Source: an uncultured Clostridia bacterium (lineage in GTDB: Bacteria; Bacillota; Clostridia; RGIG6154). From it: a DNA stretch of 32,557 nt. Where the stretch lies: NCBI GenBank assembly GCA_934446135.1, contig CAKSDT010000006.1:1-32557 (forward strand), written 5' to 3'. Positions 1 through 6,096 of the stretch are shown here, in pieces. The position numbers were made by a program, and so were the translations under genes. Positions within the stretch are counted from its first letter, which is position 1. The number at the start of each line of letters is the position of its first letter. The notes under the pieces are model-generated. The model was not told the origin of the DNA. It did not search any database and saw only the letters and a program-made list of their open reading frames with translations.

Positions 1-1725
1 TGCCTCAATATTAACGGCCTTTACATAATTTTCAAGCATAATTTCACACCTTGATTCAAGTTCAGCCTTTGTAAATACTTTCTGACCGATTAACATATTT
101 GCATTTTTCTCATCAAGAAGATGCGGCATACAGTCTGCAGTGGTTTTATAGTTTGAAAGTCCTCTTTTTTCTGCCTCTTTCATCCATTCTTCACCATAAC
201 CGTTACCACCGAAAATAATTCTCTTATGCTCTTTAATTGTATCCTTAATTAATTGGTGAAGTGCTGCTTCAAAGTCTTTTTGACCTTCAAGTTTATCTGC
301 AAATTCTTCAAGACTTTGAGCAACAGCCGCATTGAGCATAATATTTGCACAAGCAATACTGTTTGATGAGCCAAGCATTCTGAATTCGAATTTATTGCCT
401 GTAAACGCAAACGGTGATGTTCTGTTTCTGTCTGTTGTATCCTTTTTGAATTCAGGAAGAATATCAACACCGAGTTTCATTTTTGACTTCTTTTCTCCCT
501 CATATGACGAATCATTTTCAATTGCTTTCAAGACTGCTTCAAGTTCTTCTCCGAGGAATATTGAAATAACTGCCGGCGGTGCCTCATTTGCTCCCAACCT
601 ATGGTCATTTCCAGCAGTAGCAACTGAAATACGAAGAAGATCCTGATATTCATCTACTGCCTTAATAACTGCGACAAGGAAAAGTAAAAACTGTGCGTTT
701 TCATAAGGCGTCTCACCGGGTGTTAAAAGATTAATGCCCGTATCGGTTGCGATAGACCAGTTATTATGTTTTCCGCTTCCGTTAACTCCTGCAAACGGTT
801 TTTCATGAAGCAAACACACAAGTCCGTGCTTTAGTGCTACTTTTTGCATAATCTCCATAGTAAGTTGGTTATGATCCGTTGCTATATTTGTTGTAGAATA
901 AATAGGTGCAAGTTCATGTTGGGCAGGTGCAACTTCATTATGCTGGGTTTTAGCTAAAATACCAAGTTTCCAAAGTTCATCATTTAAATCACTCATAAAT
1001 GCAGCAACCTTTGGTTTGATTATACCAAAGTAATGATCGTCCATCTCCTGTCCCTTAGGAGGTTTCGCACCGAATAAAGTTCTGCCTGTGTAAATAAGAT
1101 CATGCCTTTTGTCAAACATTTCTTTATCAACAAGGAAGTATTCTTGTTCCGGACCAACAGAAGTCCTTACCATATGTACACTGTCATTGCCAAATAATTT
1201 TAGAATTCTTAAGGCTTGTTTGTTAAGTGCAGCCATCGATCGGAGAAGCGGAGTCTTTTTATCAAGTGCCTCGCCGGTATATGAGCAAAAAGCAGTCGGA
1301 ATACAAAGGGTTTTACCTTTTATGAATGCGTAAGATGTAGGATCCCACGCTGTATATCCTCTTGCTTCGAATGTTGCCCTTAAGCCGCCTGACGGAAACG
1401 ATGATGCGTCCGGTTCGCCCTTAATAAGCTCTTTTCCTGAAAATTCCATTATTACACCGCCATCGGGTGCCGGTGAAATAAAACTGTCATGTTTTTCGGC
1501 TGTAACACCTGTCATAGGCTGAAACCAATGGGTGTAATGAGTAGCCCCCTTTTCAACCGCCCAATCCTTCATTGCTGAGGCAACAGCATTTGCAAGTGAA
1601 ATATCAAGTTGCTTTCCCTCATCAATAGTTTTTTTAATTGAGTTGTAAACTTTCTCTGAAAGTCTTGCTTTCATTTGTCTGTCATCAAAGACATTGCTTC
1701 CGAACATTTCCGGTACTGTTACCAT
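1..1725 (-). CDS. glnN: Type III glutamine synthetase (partial, C-terminus beyond window)
   Basis: Makes glutamine from glutamate, ammonia and ATP in the cytoplasm. The reverse strand is open for 575 codons to the window edge, against roughly 700 in the family, so the C-terminal part is missing. Family features visible include an N-terminus resembling PEMFGSNVFDD, the block ATHYTHWFQPMTG, EKHDSFISP, GPEQEYFLVD, KTQHNEVAPAQHE, GVNGSGKHNNWS and AGNDHRLGANEAPP. An ATG at 1743 is in frame but sits directly on the terminator T-tract with no Shine-Dalgarno. The ATG at 1725 has AAAGG at 1740-1736 with 10-nt spacing and gives the family-like N-terminus MVTVPEMFGS, so it is preferred. Transcribed from the promoter at 1808-1836 through an attenuator. 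It is divergent from metQNI. Identity is firm; the start choice is inference. Confidence 0.95.
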   Translation of the reverse strand, partial: MVTVPEMFGSNVFDDRQMKARLSEKVYNSIKKTIDEGKQLDISLANAVASAMKDWAVEKGATHYTHWFQPMTGVTAEKHDSFISPAPDGGVIMEFSGKELIKGEPDASSFPSGGLRATFEARGYTAWDPTSYAFIKGKTLCIPTAFCSYTGEALDKKTPLLRSMAALNKQALRILKLFGNDSVHMVRTSVGPEQEYFLVDKEMFDKRHDLIYTGRTLFGAKPPKGQEMDDHYFGIIKPKVAAFMSDLNDELWKLGILAKTQHNEVAPAQHELAPIYSTTNIATDHNQLTMEIMQKVALKHGLVCLLHEKPFAGVNGSGKHNNWSIATDTGINLLTPGETPYENAQFLLFLVAVIKAVDEYQDLLRISVATAGNDHRLGANEAPPAVISIFLGEELEAVLKAIENDSSYEGEKKSKMKLGVDILPEFKKDTTDRNRTSPFAFTGNKFEFRMLGSSNSIACANIMLNAAVAQSLEEFADKLEGQKDFEAALHQLIKDTIKEHKRIIFGGNGYGEEWMKEAEKRGLSNYKTTADCMPHLLDEKNANMLIGQKVFTKAELESRCEIMLENYVKAVNIEA

Positions 1726-1743
1726 TTCTACCAAACCTTTCAT

Positions 1744-1795
1744 AAAAAAATAAAAAGACAAGGATGCACGAGAGAAATTCTCTCAGGCATCCTTG
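1744..1795 (-). terminator. Intrinsic terminator (attenuator) in the glnN leader
   Basis: Minus-strand arms CAAGGATGC (1795-1787) and GCATCCTTG (1767-1759) pair perfectly. They enclose an inner GAGAGA/TCTCTC helix and are followed by a T-rich tract reaching 1744. It lies between a consensus promoter and the gene it would block, so it is an attenuator rather than an end-of-gene terminator. Confidence 0.8.
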
Positions 1796-1798
1796 CCT
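1785..1798 (-). promoter_or_regulatory. Candidate ANTAR hexaloop hairpin in the glnN leader
   Basis: Minus-strand stem AGGC/GCCT closes the six-base loop AAGGAT (1794-1789), with A at loop position 1 and G at position 4 as in ANTAR-protein RNA targets. The loop bases also form the 5' basal arm of the overlapping terminator, so the two structures exclude each other. The same arrangement occurs before the glutamate synthase operon. Function is inferred. No second hexaloop hairpin fits between the predicted transcription start and this one. Confidence 0.55.
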
Positions 1799-1807
1799 TA
1801 TGCGAGC

Positions 1808-1836
1808 ATTATAAACCTTATGGCGAAATTTGTCAA
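1808..1836 (-). promoter_or_regulatory. Sigma-A promoter of glnN
   Basis: On the minus strand, TTGACA (1836-1831), a 17-nt spacer and TATAAT (1813-1808) form a perfect consensus promoter. Transcription should start near 1801. This leaves only a few bases before the hexaloop hairpin. Confidence 0.85.
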
Positions 1837-1953
1837 TACCTTTTTGAAAAATTTTTATTTTTTTTGCTGCCACGCATAATTTTTAAAAGTGTAATTATAA
1901 TAGGTTCATTTGCCTAAAACAATTAAGATTTTTAACAAATATATCATAAATTT

Positions 1954-1984
1954 CAATTTACCTATTGACAGAGTAGGTAAATTG
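1954..1984. promoter_or_regulatory. Operator-like perfect inverted repeat over the metQ promoter
   Basis: The arms CAATTTACCTA (1954-1964) and TAGGTAAATTG (1974-1984) are perfectly complementary over 11 bp. The 9-bp centre contains the -35 hexamer TTGACA. The placement fits a repressor site. The ACCTA/TAGGT core resembles sites bound by Rrf2-family regulators such as CymR/IscR relatives, which control sulfur metabolism. That family assignment is inference; no regulator gene is in the window. Confidence 0.6.
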
Positions 1985-1993
1985 TGCTATACT
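1965..1993 (+). promoter_or_regulatory. Sigma-A promoter of the metQNI operon
   Basis: TTGACA (1965-1970), a 17-nt spacer and TATACT (1988-1993). The start would be near 2000, giving a leader of about 325 nt before metQ. That leader holds two short reading frames and a terminator. Confidence 0.8.
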
Positions 1994-2032
1994 TACGCTA
2001 ATAAAAAGTTACAGAGAAAGGGTGGCACTATC

Positions 2033-2134
2033 GTGAACAATTTTGTTTTAAACAACATTTGCCGAATGTACAGAGATATGTTTGGTTTGTTTATTGTGCC
2101 TGTATCCCGTCATATTTGTAGCAGTTATTGTTAA
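2033..2134 (+). CDS. Putative leader peptide 1 (33 aa, ends in a Cys-containing tail)
   Basis: A GTG-initiated frame with the SD-like stretch AAAGGGTGG just upstream encodes 33 residues ending RHICSSYC. Cysteine codons occur at positions 10, 29 and 33, the last directly before TAA. The stop lies about 18 nt upstream of an intrinsic terminator. Together with the sulfur amino acid transporter downstream, this suggests ribosome-mediated attenuation that senses cysteine. I do not recognise the peptide family. A TCCCG inside the frame (2105-2109) could pair with CGGGA at the foot of the terminator (2153-2157), but that is only 5 bp. Translation is inferred. Confidence 0.45.
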   Translation: MNNFVLNNICRMYRDMFGLFIVPVSRHICSSYC

Positions 2135-2151
2135 TATTTTACACATATATT

Positions 2152-2184
2152 TCGGGAAACTTTTTAAGGCTTTCCGATTTTTTT
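2152..2184 (+). terminator. Intrinsic terminator within the metQNI leader
   Basis: TCGGGAAA-type and TTTCCGA arms (about 2152-2177) form an imperfect stem and are followed by seven T residues (2178-2184). It lies between the promoter and metQ and after leader peptide 1, so it is probably an attenuator. Confidence 0.65.
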
Positions 2185-2202
2185 ATATATGGAGGTAGTT
2201 TT

Positions 2203-2274
2203 ATGAGATTTTATTTTGAAAGGCTCTTAAGAGCAAATTTTCGTTTCGGTCGAATGTGTAGTTTTCCGAAATGA
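2203..2274 (+). CDS. Putative leader peptide 2 (23 aa, FGRMCSFPK tail)
   Basis: An ATG preceded by GGAGG at 8-nt spacing encodes a 23-residue basic, aromatic peptide ending FGRMCSFPK, then TGA. It lies after the leader terminator and 51 nt before metQ. Two structures sit in its coding sequence: the palindrome GCTCTTAAGAGC (2223-2234), and TTTCGG (2244-2249) pairing with CCGAAA (2266-2271). The strong SD argues that it is translated. One Cys codon lies near the end. Possibilities are a second control peptide or a translational coupler for metQ; family not recognised. Confidence 0.45.
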   Translation: MRFYFERLLRANFRFGRMCSFPK

Positions 2275-2325
2275 AGTTAATCAGTTTTATCAAAATTTAA
2301 TCAATTTGAAAGGATGTTTATAATT

Positions 2326-3150
2326 ATGAAAAAGTTAACTCTGAAAATTTTATCACTTGCGTTAGCAATTACACTTGTCGTTTCTTTGGCTGCCTGCGGT
2401 TCAAAAAGCAGTGCAATTAAGATTGCCGTTCCGAATGATACAACAAACGAAGCAAGAGCACTTTTGCTTTTGCAGGACTTAGGTTACATAAAACTTAAAG
2501 ACGGTGCAGGAATTACAGCAACGATTCTTGATATTGCCGAAAACCCATATAATATTGAATTCACAGAGGCAGAAGCAGCACAGTTGCCGAGTGTACTTAA
2601 AGATGTTGATTATGCAATTATAAACTCAAATTATGCACTTTCCGCAGGTCTTACACCTTCTAAAGATGCTCTCGCACTTGAAGGTTCATCATCAGCATAT
2701 GCAAACATCGTTGCGGTTAAAGAAGGTAATGAAAGTGATCCGCTCGTAAAAGCACTTGTTGCTGCTCTTGAAAGCAAAAAAGTTGCCGACTTTATTACAT
2801 CTAAATACAACGGTGCAGTTGTATCTGTTGTTGACTATGCTGCTCTTTCAGGCAAAACAATTTCTGTTGCTGCATCTCCAACACCTCACGCTGAAATTTT
2901 GGCTGTTGCAAAAGACATTCTTATGGAAAAGAATATAACTCTTGAAGTTAACGAATACAACGACTATGTTGTTCCTAATAATGTTGTTGAAGACGGTACA
3001 GTTCTTGCAAACTATTTCCAGCACAAACCGTATCTCGATGACTTTAATAAAGAAAATAATACTCACATTGCATCGGTTGCAGCAATTCATGTTGAACCGC
3101 TTGGGATTTACGGCGGAAAACAAACTACATTAGATTCAATAAAGAAGTAG
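2326..3150 (+). CDS. metQ: Methionine ABC transporter substrate-binding lipoprotein (NlpA/MetQ family)
   Basis: A 274-residue lipoprotein that captures methionine, or a related sulfur amino acid, outside the membrane for MetNI. It has a lysine-rich N-terminus, a hydrophobic core and lipobox LAAC at about residues 20-23. The mature part contains the NlpA-type blocks AVPNDTTNEARALLLLQ and ATILDIAENPYNIEF, and a C-terminal HVEPLGIYGGK. An upstream in-frame ATG at 2314 abuts AAAGG, leaving no spacing, whereas the ATG at 2326 has 12-nt spacing, so it is used. First gene of metQNI. The cysteine codons in the leader peptides leave open a cysteine or cystine substrate. Confidence 0.9.
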   Translation: MKKLTLKILSLALAITLVVSLAACGSKSSAIKIAVPNDTTNEARALLLLQDLGYIKLKDGAGITATILDIAENPYNIEFTEAEAAQLPSVLKDVDYAIINSNYALSAGLTPSKDALALEGSSSAYANIVAVKEGNESDPLVKALVAALESKKVADFITSKYNGAVVSVVDYAALSGKTISVAASPTPHAEILAVAKDILMEKNITLEVNEYNDYVVPNNVVEDGTVLANYFQHKPYLDDFNKENNTHIASVAAIHVEPLGIYGGKQTTLDSIKK

Positions 3151-3156
3151 GATATT

Positions 3157-4173
3157 ATGATAGAAATTAAAAATCTTTGTAAATCATTTGTTTCCCCGTC
3201 AGGTTCAGTGGAAGCACTAAATGATATTAATTTAACAATAAAAGACGGTGACATCTTCGGCATAATCGGAATGAGCGGTGCAGGTAAAAGTACACTCGTA
3301 AGATGTATTAATATGCTTGAAAGACCCACTACAGGTACTGTTGTTATAGACGGGCAGGATTTGTGTACACTTAAAGAAAAAGAACTCCGTAAAATTCGTC
3401 AGAATGTTACTATGATTTTTCAAAATTTCAATCTGATGCAACAGAAAAACTGTCTTAAGAATGTTTGCTTTCCAATGGAACTTGAAGGCATTAAAAAGGA
3501 AGATGCACAAAAAAGAGCAATGGAATTGTTGGCATTGGTAGGGCTTACCGGAAAGGAAAAGTCCTACCCTTCCCAACTTTCGGGGGGACAGCAACAAAGA
3601 GTTGCTATTGCAAGAGCACTTGCCACAGATCCAAAGGTTCTTTTGTGTGATGAGGCAACAAGTGCCCTAGATCCGAATACAACAAATTCTATTCTTGAAC
3701 TTCTTCGCTCTATTAATGAGAAACTGGAAATAACTATAATAATTATCACCCACCAGATGAATGTCGTTGAAACGGTTTGCAAGAATGTTGCCATTTTAGA
3801 GAACGGTAAAGTTGTTGAAACCGGCGAAGTCGGCGAAATATTTACAAATCCGAAGTCTGATGCTGCAAAAAGGCTTGTTTTTCCTGATACTTCACCTGAT
3901 GAATCAATTCTTAACATAAAAAATGCGAAATATATCAGAATTGTGTTCAACGGTTCTGATTCAGCATCAACACCGCTTATTGCAAAAATGGCGAGTGAAA
4001 CAGGAATTCATGCAAATATTGCATATGCGTCAACTAAGAGTATCAACGGTATGGCATACGGCTCTATGCTTTTAAGCGTAATAGACAATGAAAACGATGT
4101 TGAAAATGCCATAAAATACTTAAGCAAAGCATCCGGTGTTTCGGTTCAGGAGGTGCAAACGAATGTTCAGTAA
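3157..4173 (+). CDS. metN: Methionine ABC transporter ATP-binding protein with NIL domain
   Basis: A 338-residue ATPase that powers uptake with MetI. It has Walker A GMSGAGKS (about residues 38-45), Q-loop MIFQNFNLM, signature LSGGQQQR, Walker B VLLCDEATSALDP and an H-loop in IIITHQMNVV. After about residue 250 there is a NIL-type regulatory domain, which in MetN binds methionine and inhibits transport. The gene starts 6 nt after metQ and overlaps metI by 11 nt, indicating one operon with translational coupling. Confidence 0.95.
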   Translation: MIEIKNLCKSFVSPSGSVEALNDINLTIKDGDIFGIIGMSGAGKSTLVRCINMLERPTTGTVVIDGQDLCTLKEKELRKIRQNVTMIFQNFNLMQQKNCLKNVCFPMELEGIKKEDAQKRAMELLALVGLTGKEKSYPSQLSGGQQQRVAIARALATDPKVLLCDEATSALDPNTTNSILELLRSINEKLEITIIIITHQMNVVETVCKNVAILENGKVVETGEVGEIFTNPKSDAAKRLVFPDTSPDESILNIKNAKYIRIVFNGSDSASTPLIAKMASETGIHANIAYASTKSINGMAYGSMLLSVIDNENDVENAIKYLSKASGVSVQEVQTNVQ

Positions 4174-4867
4174 TTTATTCTCACAAGAAGTTTTGCAGGA
4201 AACCTCAGAAATAGTAAAAAGTCAGTTTGCACTTGCCTTTGGTGAAACATTATATGTCACTTTAGTTGCAACTTTATTTGCTATAATAATTGGTATGCCT
4301 ATAGGAATCATTCTTGTTGCAGGAGGAAAAGACGGAGTTTTTCCTCTTCCGTCGTGGCTTATGAGAATTCTCGATGTTATAGTTAACTTATTGCGTTCTA
4401 TACCGTTTTTGATTCTTATGATTTTAGTTATACCTTTTACAAGATTGATTGTCGGAACTGCCGTAGGTACAACAGCTTCTATCGTTCCTCTTACAATAGC
4501 GGCCTTTCCGTTTGTTGCAAGACTTGTTGAAAGCAGTATGCGTGAAATCAATCCAAATATTATCGAAATGTCAAGAAGTATGGGTGCATCGCCTATGCAG
4601 ACTATAATAAAAGTTATGATTCCGGAAGCAGTTCCGTCACTTATTTCAAATCTTACCATTTCAATTACTACAATTCTCGGATATACTGCAATGAGCGGTA
4701 TTATCGGAGGAGGCGGGCTTGGTAAAATCGCAATAAATTACGGTTATTACAGATATAAATACCTTGTTATGTTACTTGCAGTTGTACTTTTGGTTCTTAT
4801 TGTACAGATATTTCAGATGATTGGTACAAAACTTTCTACAAAAACTGACAAGAGACTTAAATCTTAA
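4163..4867 (+). CDS. metI: Methionine ABC transporter permease
   Basis: A 234-residue inner-membrane permease of the MetI family. Several hydrophobic segments are visible, together with the binding-protein-dependent transport loop around MREINPNIIEMSRSMGASP, which carries the EAA-type contact helix for MetN. The ATG at 4163 is preferred because AGGAGG lies just upstream inside metN; the longer in-frame extension has no such signal. Last gene of the operon. Confidence 0.93.
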   Translation: MFSNLFSQEVLQETSEIVKSQFALAFGETLYVTLVATLFAIIIGMPIGIILVAGGKDGVFPLPSWLMRILDVIVNLLRSIPFLILMILVIPFTRLIVGTAVGTTASIVPLTIAAFPFVARLVESSMREINPNIIEMSRSMGASPMQTIIKVMIPEAVPSLISNLTISITTILGYTAMSGIIGGGGLGKIAINYGYYRYKYLVMLLAVVLLVLIVQIFQMIGTKLSTKTDKRLKS

Positions 4868-4884
4868 CTTTTTTTCGGAAATTA

Positions 4885-4913
4885 TTGACATATTGAAGCA
4901 TATATGATATAAT
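4885..4913 (+). promoter_or_regulatory. Sigma-A promoter of the glutamate synthase operon
   Basis: TTGACA (4885-4890), exactly 17 nt, TATAAT (4908-4913): a perfect consensus, as at glnN. The start is expected near 4920, a few bases before the hexaloop hairpin. Confidence 0.85.
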
Positions 4914-4923
4914 AAACACCGAA

Positions 4924-4941
4924 TTAGACAAAGATGTTTAA
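4924..4941 (+). promoter_or_regulatory. Candidate ANTAR hexaloop hairpin in the glutamate synthase leader
   Basis: Stem TTAGAC (4924-4929) pairs with GTTTAA (4936-4941) over six pairs including one G-U. It closes the hexaloop AAAGAT (4930-4935), with A at position 1 and G at position 4. The loop bases reappear as the 5' base of the terminator stem at 4930-4975, so hairpin and terminator are mutually exclusive. The operon encodes its own ANTAR protein at 11223-11810. The pairing is seen directly; the antitermination role is inferred. Confidence 0.6.
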
Positions 4942-4978
4942 TTTGGGGTAAGTTTACCCCAAATTAAGCGTCTTTTTT
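4930..4978 (+). terminator. Long intrinsic terminator (attenuator) before the glutamate synthase operon
   Basis: Bases 4930-4951 and 4954-4975 are complementary over 22 positions, including two G-U pairs, with a central GGGGTAA/TTACCCC helix. A run of six T follows (4973-4978). Because a consensus promoter lies upstream and the first gene starts at 5008, it should control read-through into the operon. It could also stop any transcription arriving from metI. Confidence 0.85.
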
Positions 4979-5007
4979 ATTTTAGAATAAAGAAAGGCTT
5001 GATTTTT

Positions 5008-6096
5008 ATGAAATCTTTGGAAGGACAAATCAGAATACCCTCGGGTTGTGCTATTTCAGCAGTTATATCAAAAGACGGTAATAAAATGACCGGGGAAAGC
5101 ATTATTGAAAGTATGCGTCCGATGCACGACCGTTCAAACGGATTGGGAGGAGGATTTGCTGCATATGGCATATATCCGGAATATAAAGATTTTTATGCTT
5201 TCCATATATTTTATAATGACAGCATTGCAAGGAACAAATGTGAAGATTACTTGAAAGACACATTTGAAATTGTCAAATCTGAAAACATTCCAACAAGAAA
5301 ACACAAGAGGATTACAGATGTTCCCCTGATATGGCGATACTTTGTCATTCCTCATTCATCTGTTCTTTCAAGACTTCAACTTGATGAAAAAGAATATGTG
5401 GCACGAACTGTTATGAAAATCAATACGCAAATTGAGGGGGCATATGTTTTCTCGAGCGGTAAAAATATGGGTGCCTTTAAGGCAGTTGGATATCCGGAAG
5501 ATGTTGGTGAATTTTACAAACTAGACGAATATGAAGGTTATTCATGGACTGCACACGGAAGGTATCCGACTAACACACCGGGTTGGTGGGGCGGTGCTCA
5601 CCCGTTTGGACTTCTTGATTACACAATAGTACATAACGGTGAAATTTCTTCGTACGATGCAAACAGGCGGTTCATAGAAATGTTCGGTTATAAATGTACC
5701 TTACAGACCGATACAGAAGTTATAACATATATTGCAGATTATCTGCTGAGAAAGCAAGGACTTTCGCTGAAAGAAACTGCATCGGTCATAGCGGCACCTT
5801 TTTGGAGTACAATCGAAACAAGGCAGGACAAAGAACTTCTTAAATATTTAAGATGTGTTTACGGCAGTTTGCTTATAACCGGTCCTTTTTCAATAATATT
5901 GGGCTTCAACGGCGGGCTCATGGCACTCAATGACAGACTTAAGTTAAGAAGTATGGTTGTGGGTGAAAAGAATGACAAGGTATATATTGCAAGCGAAGAA
6001 GCGGCGATCCGCACAATGGAACCTGATGCTGAAAACATTTACTCCCCCGCCGGCGGTGAACCTATTATTGTTAAAGTTAAGGAAGGTGCTTTTTAA
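5008..6096 (+). CDS. Glutamate synthase amidotransferase subunit (class II, GltB domain 1-like)
   Basis: A 362-residue Ntn-type glutamine amidotransferase that hydrolyses glutamine and delivers ammonia to the synthase domain encoded next. Cys14 in PSGCAISAV is the expected nucleophile after a short propeptide. Other features are MHDRSNGLGGGFAAYGIYPEY, the RYPTNTPGWWGGAHPF block and VHNGEIS, which hold substrate residues typical of the family. The ATG at 5008 has AGAAAGG with 10-nt spacing; an in-frame TTG at 4999 lies against the SD and is rejected. Its stop overlaps the next start (TAATG). In large GltB enzymes this domain is fused to the synthase; here it is separate. Confidence 0.88.
   Translation: MKSLEGQIRIPSGCAISAVISKDGNKMTGESIIESMRPMHDRSNGLGGGFAAYGIYPEYKDFYAFHIFYNDSIARNKCEDYLKDTFEIVKSENIPTRKHKRITDVPLIWRYFVIPHSSVLSRLQLDEKEYVARTVMKINTQIEGAYVFSSGKNMGAFKAVGYPEDVGEFYKLDEYEGYSWTAHGRYPTNTPGWWGGAHPFGLLDYTIVHNGEISSYDANRRFIEMFGYKCTLQTDTEVITYIADYLLRKQGLSLKETASVIAAPFWSTIETRQDKELLKYLRCVYGSLLITGPFSIILGFNGGLMALNDRLKLRSMVVGEKNDKVYIASEEAAIRTMEPDAENIYSPAGGEPIIVKVKEGAF

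Noticed and set aside
332..646. A plus-strand open frame of about 100 codons, and similar frames opposite glnN.
   Set aside because: They are antisense to a clearly conserved glutamine synthetase and have no SD or family resemblance.
2015..2037. AGGGTGGCAC resembles the T-box sequence of tRNA-sensing leaders.
   Set aside because: It lies only about 20 nt from the predicted transcription start, with no room for stem I or a specifier loop, and the CCGCG continuation is absent. It works better as the SD of leader peptide 1.
2000..2325. A SAM (S-box) riboswitch was expected before metQNI.
   Set aside because: None of the conserved S-box segments are present in the leader.
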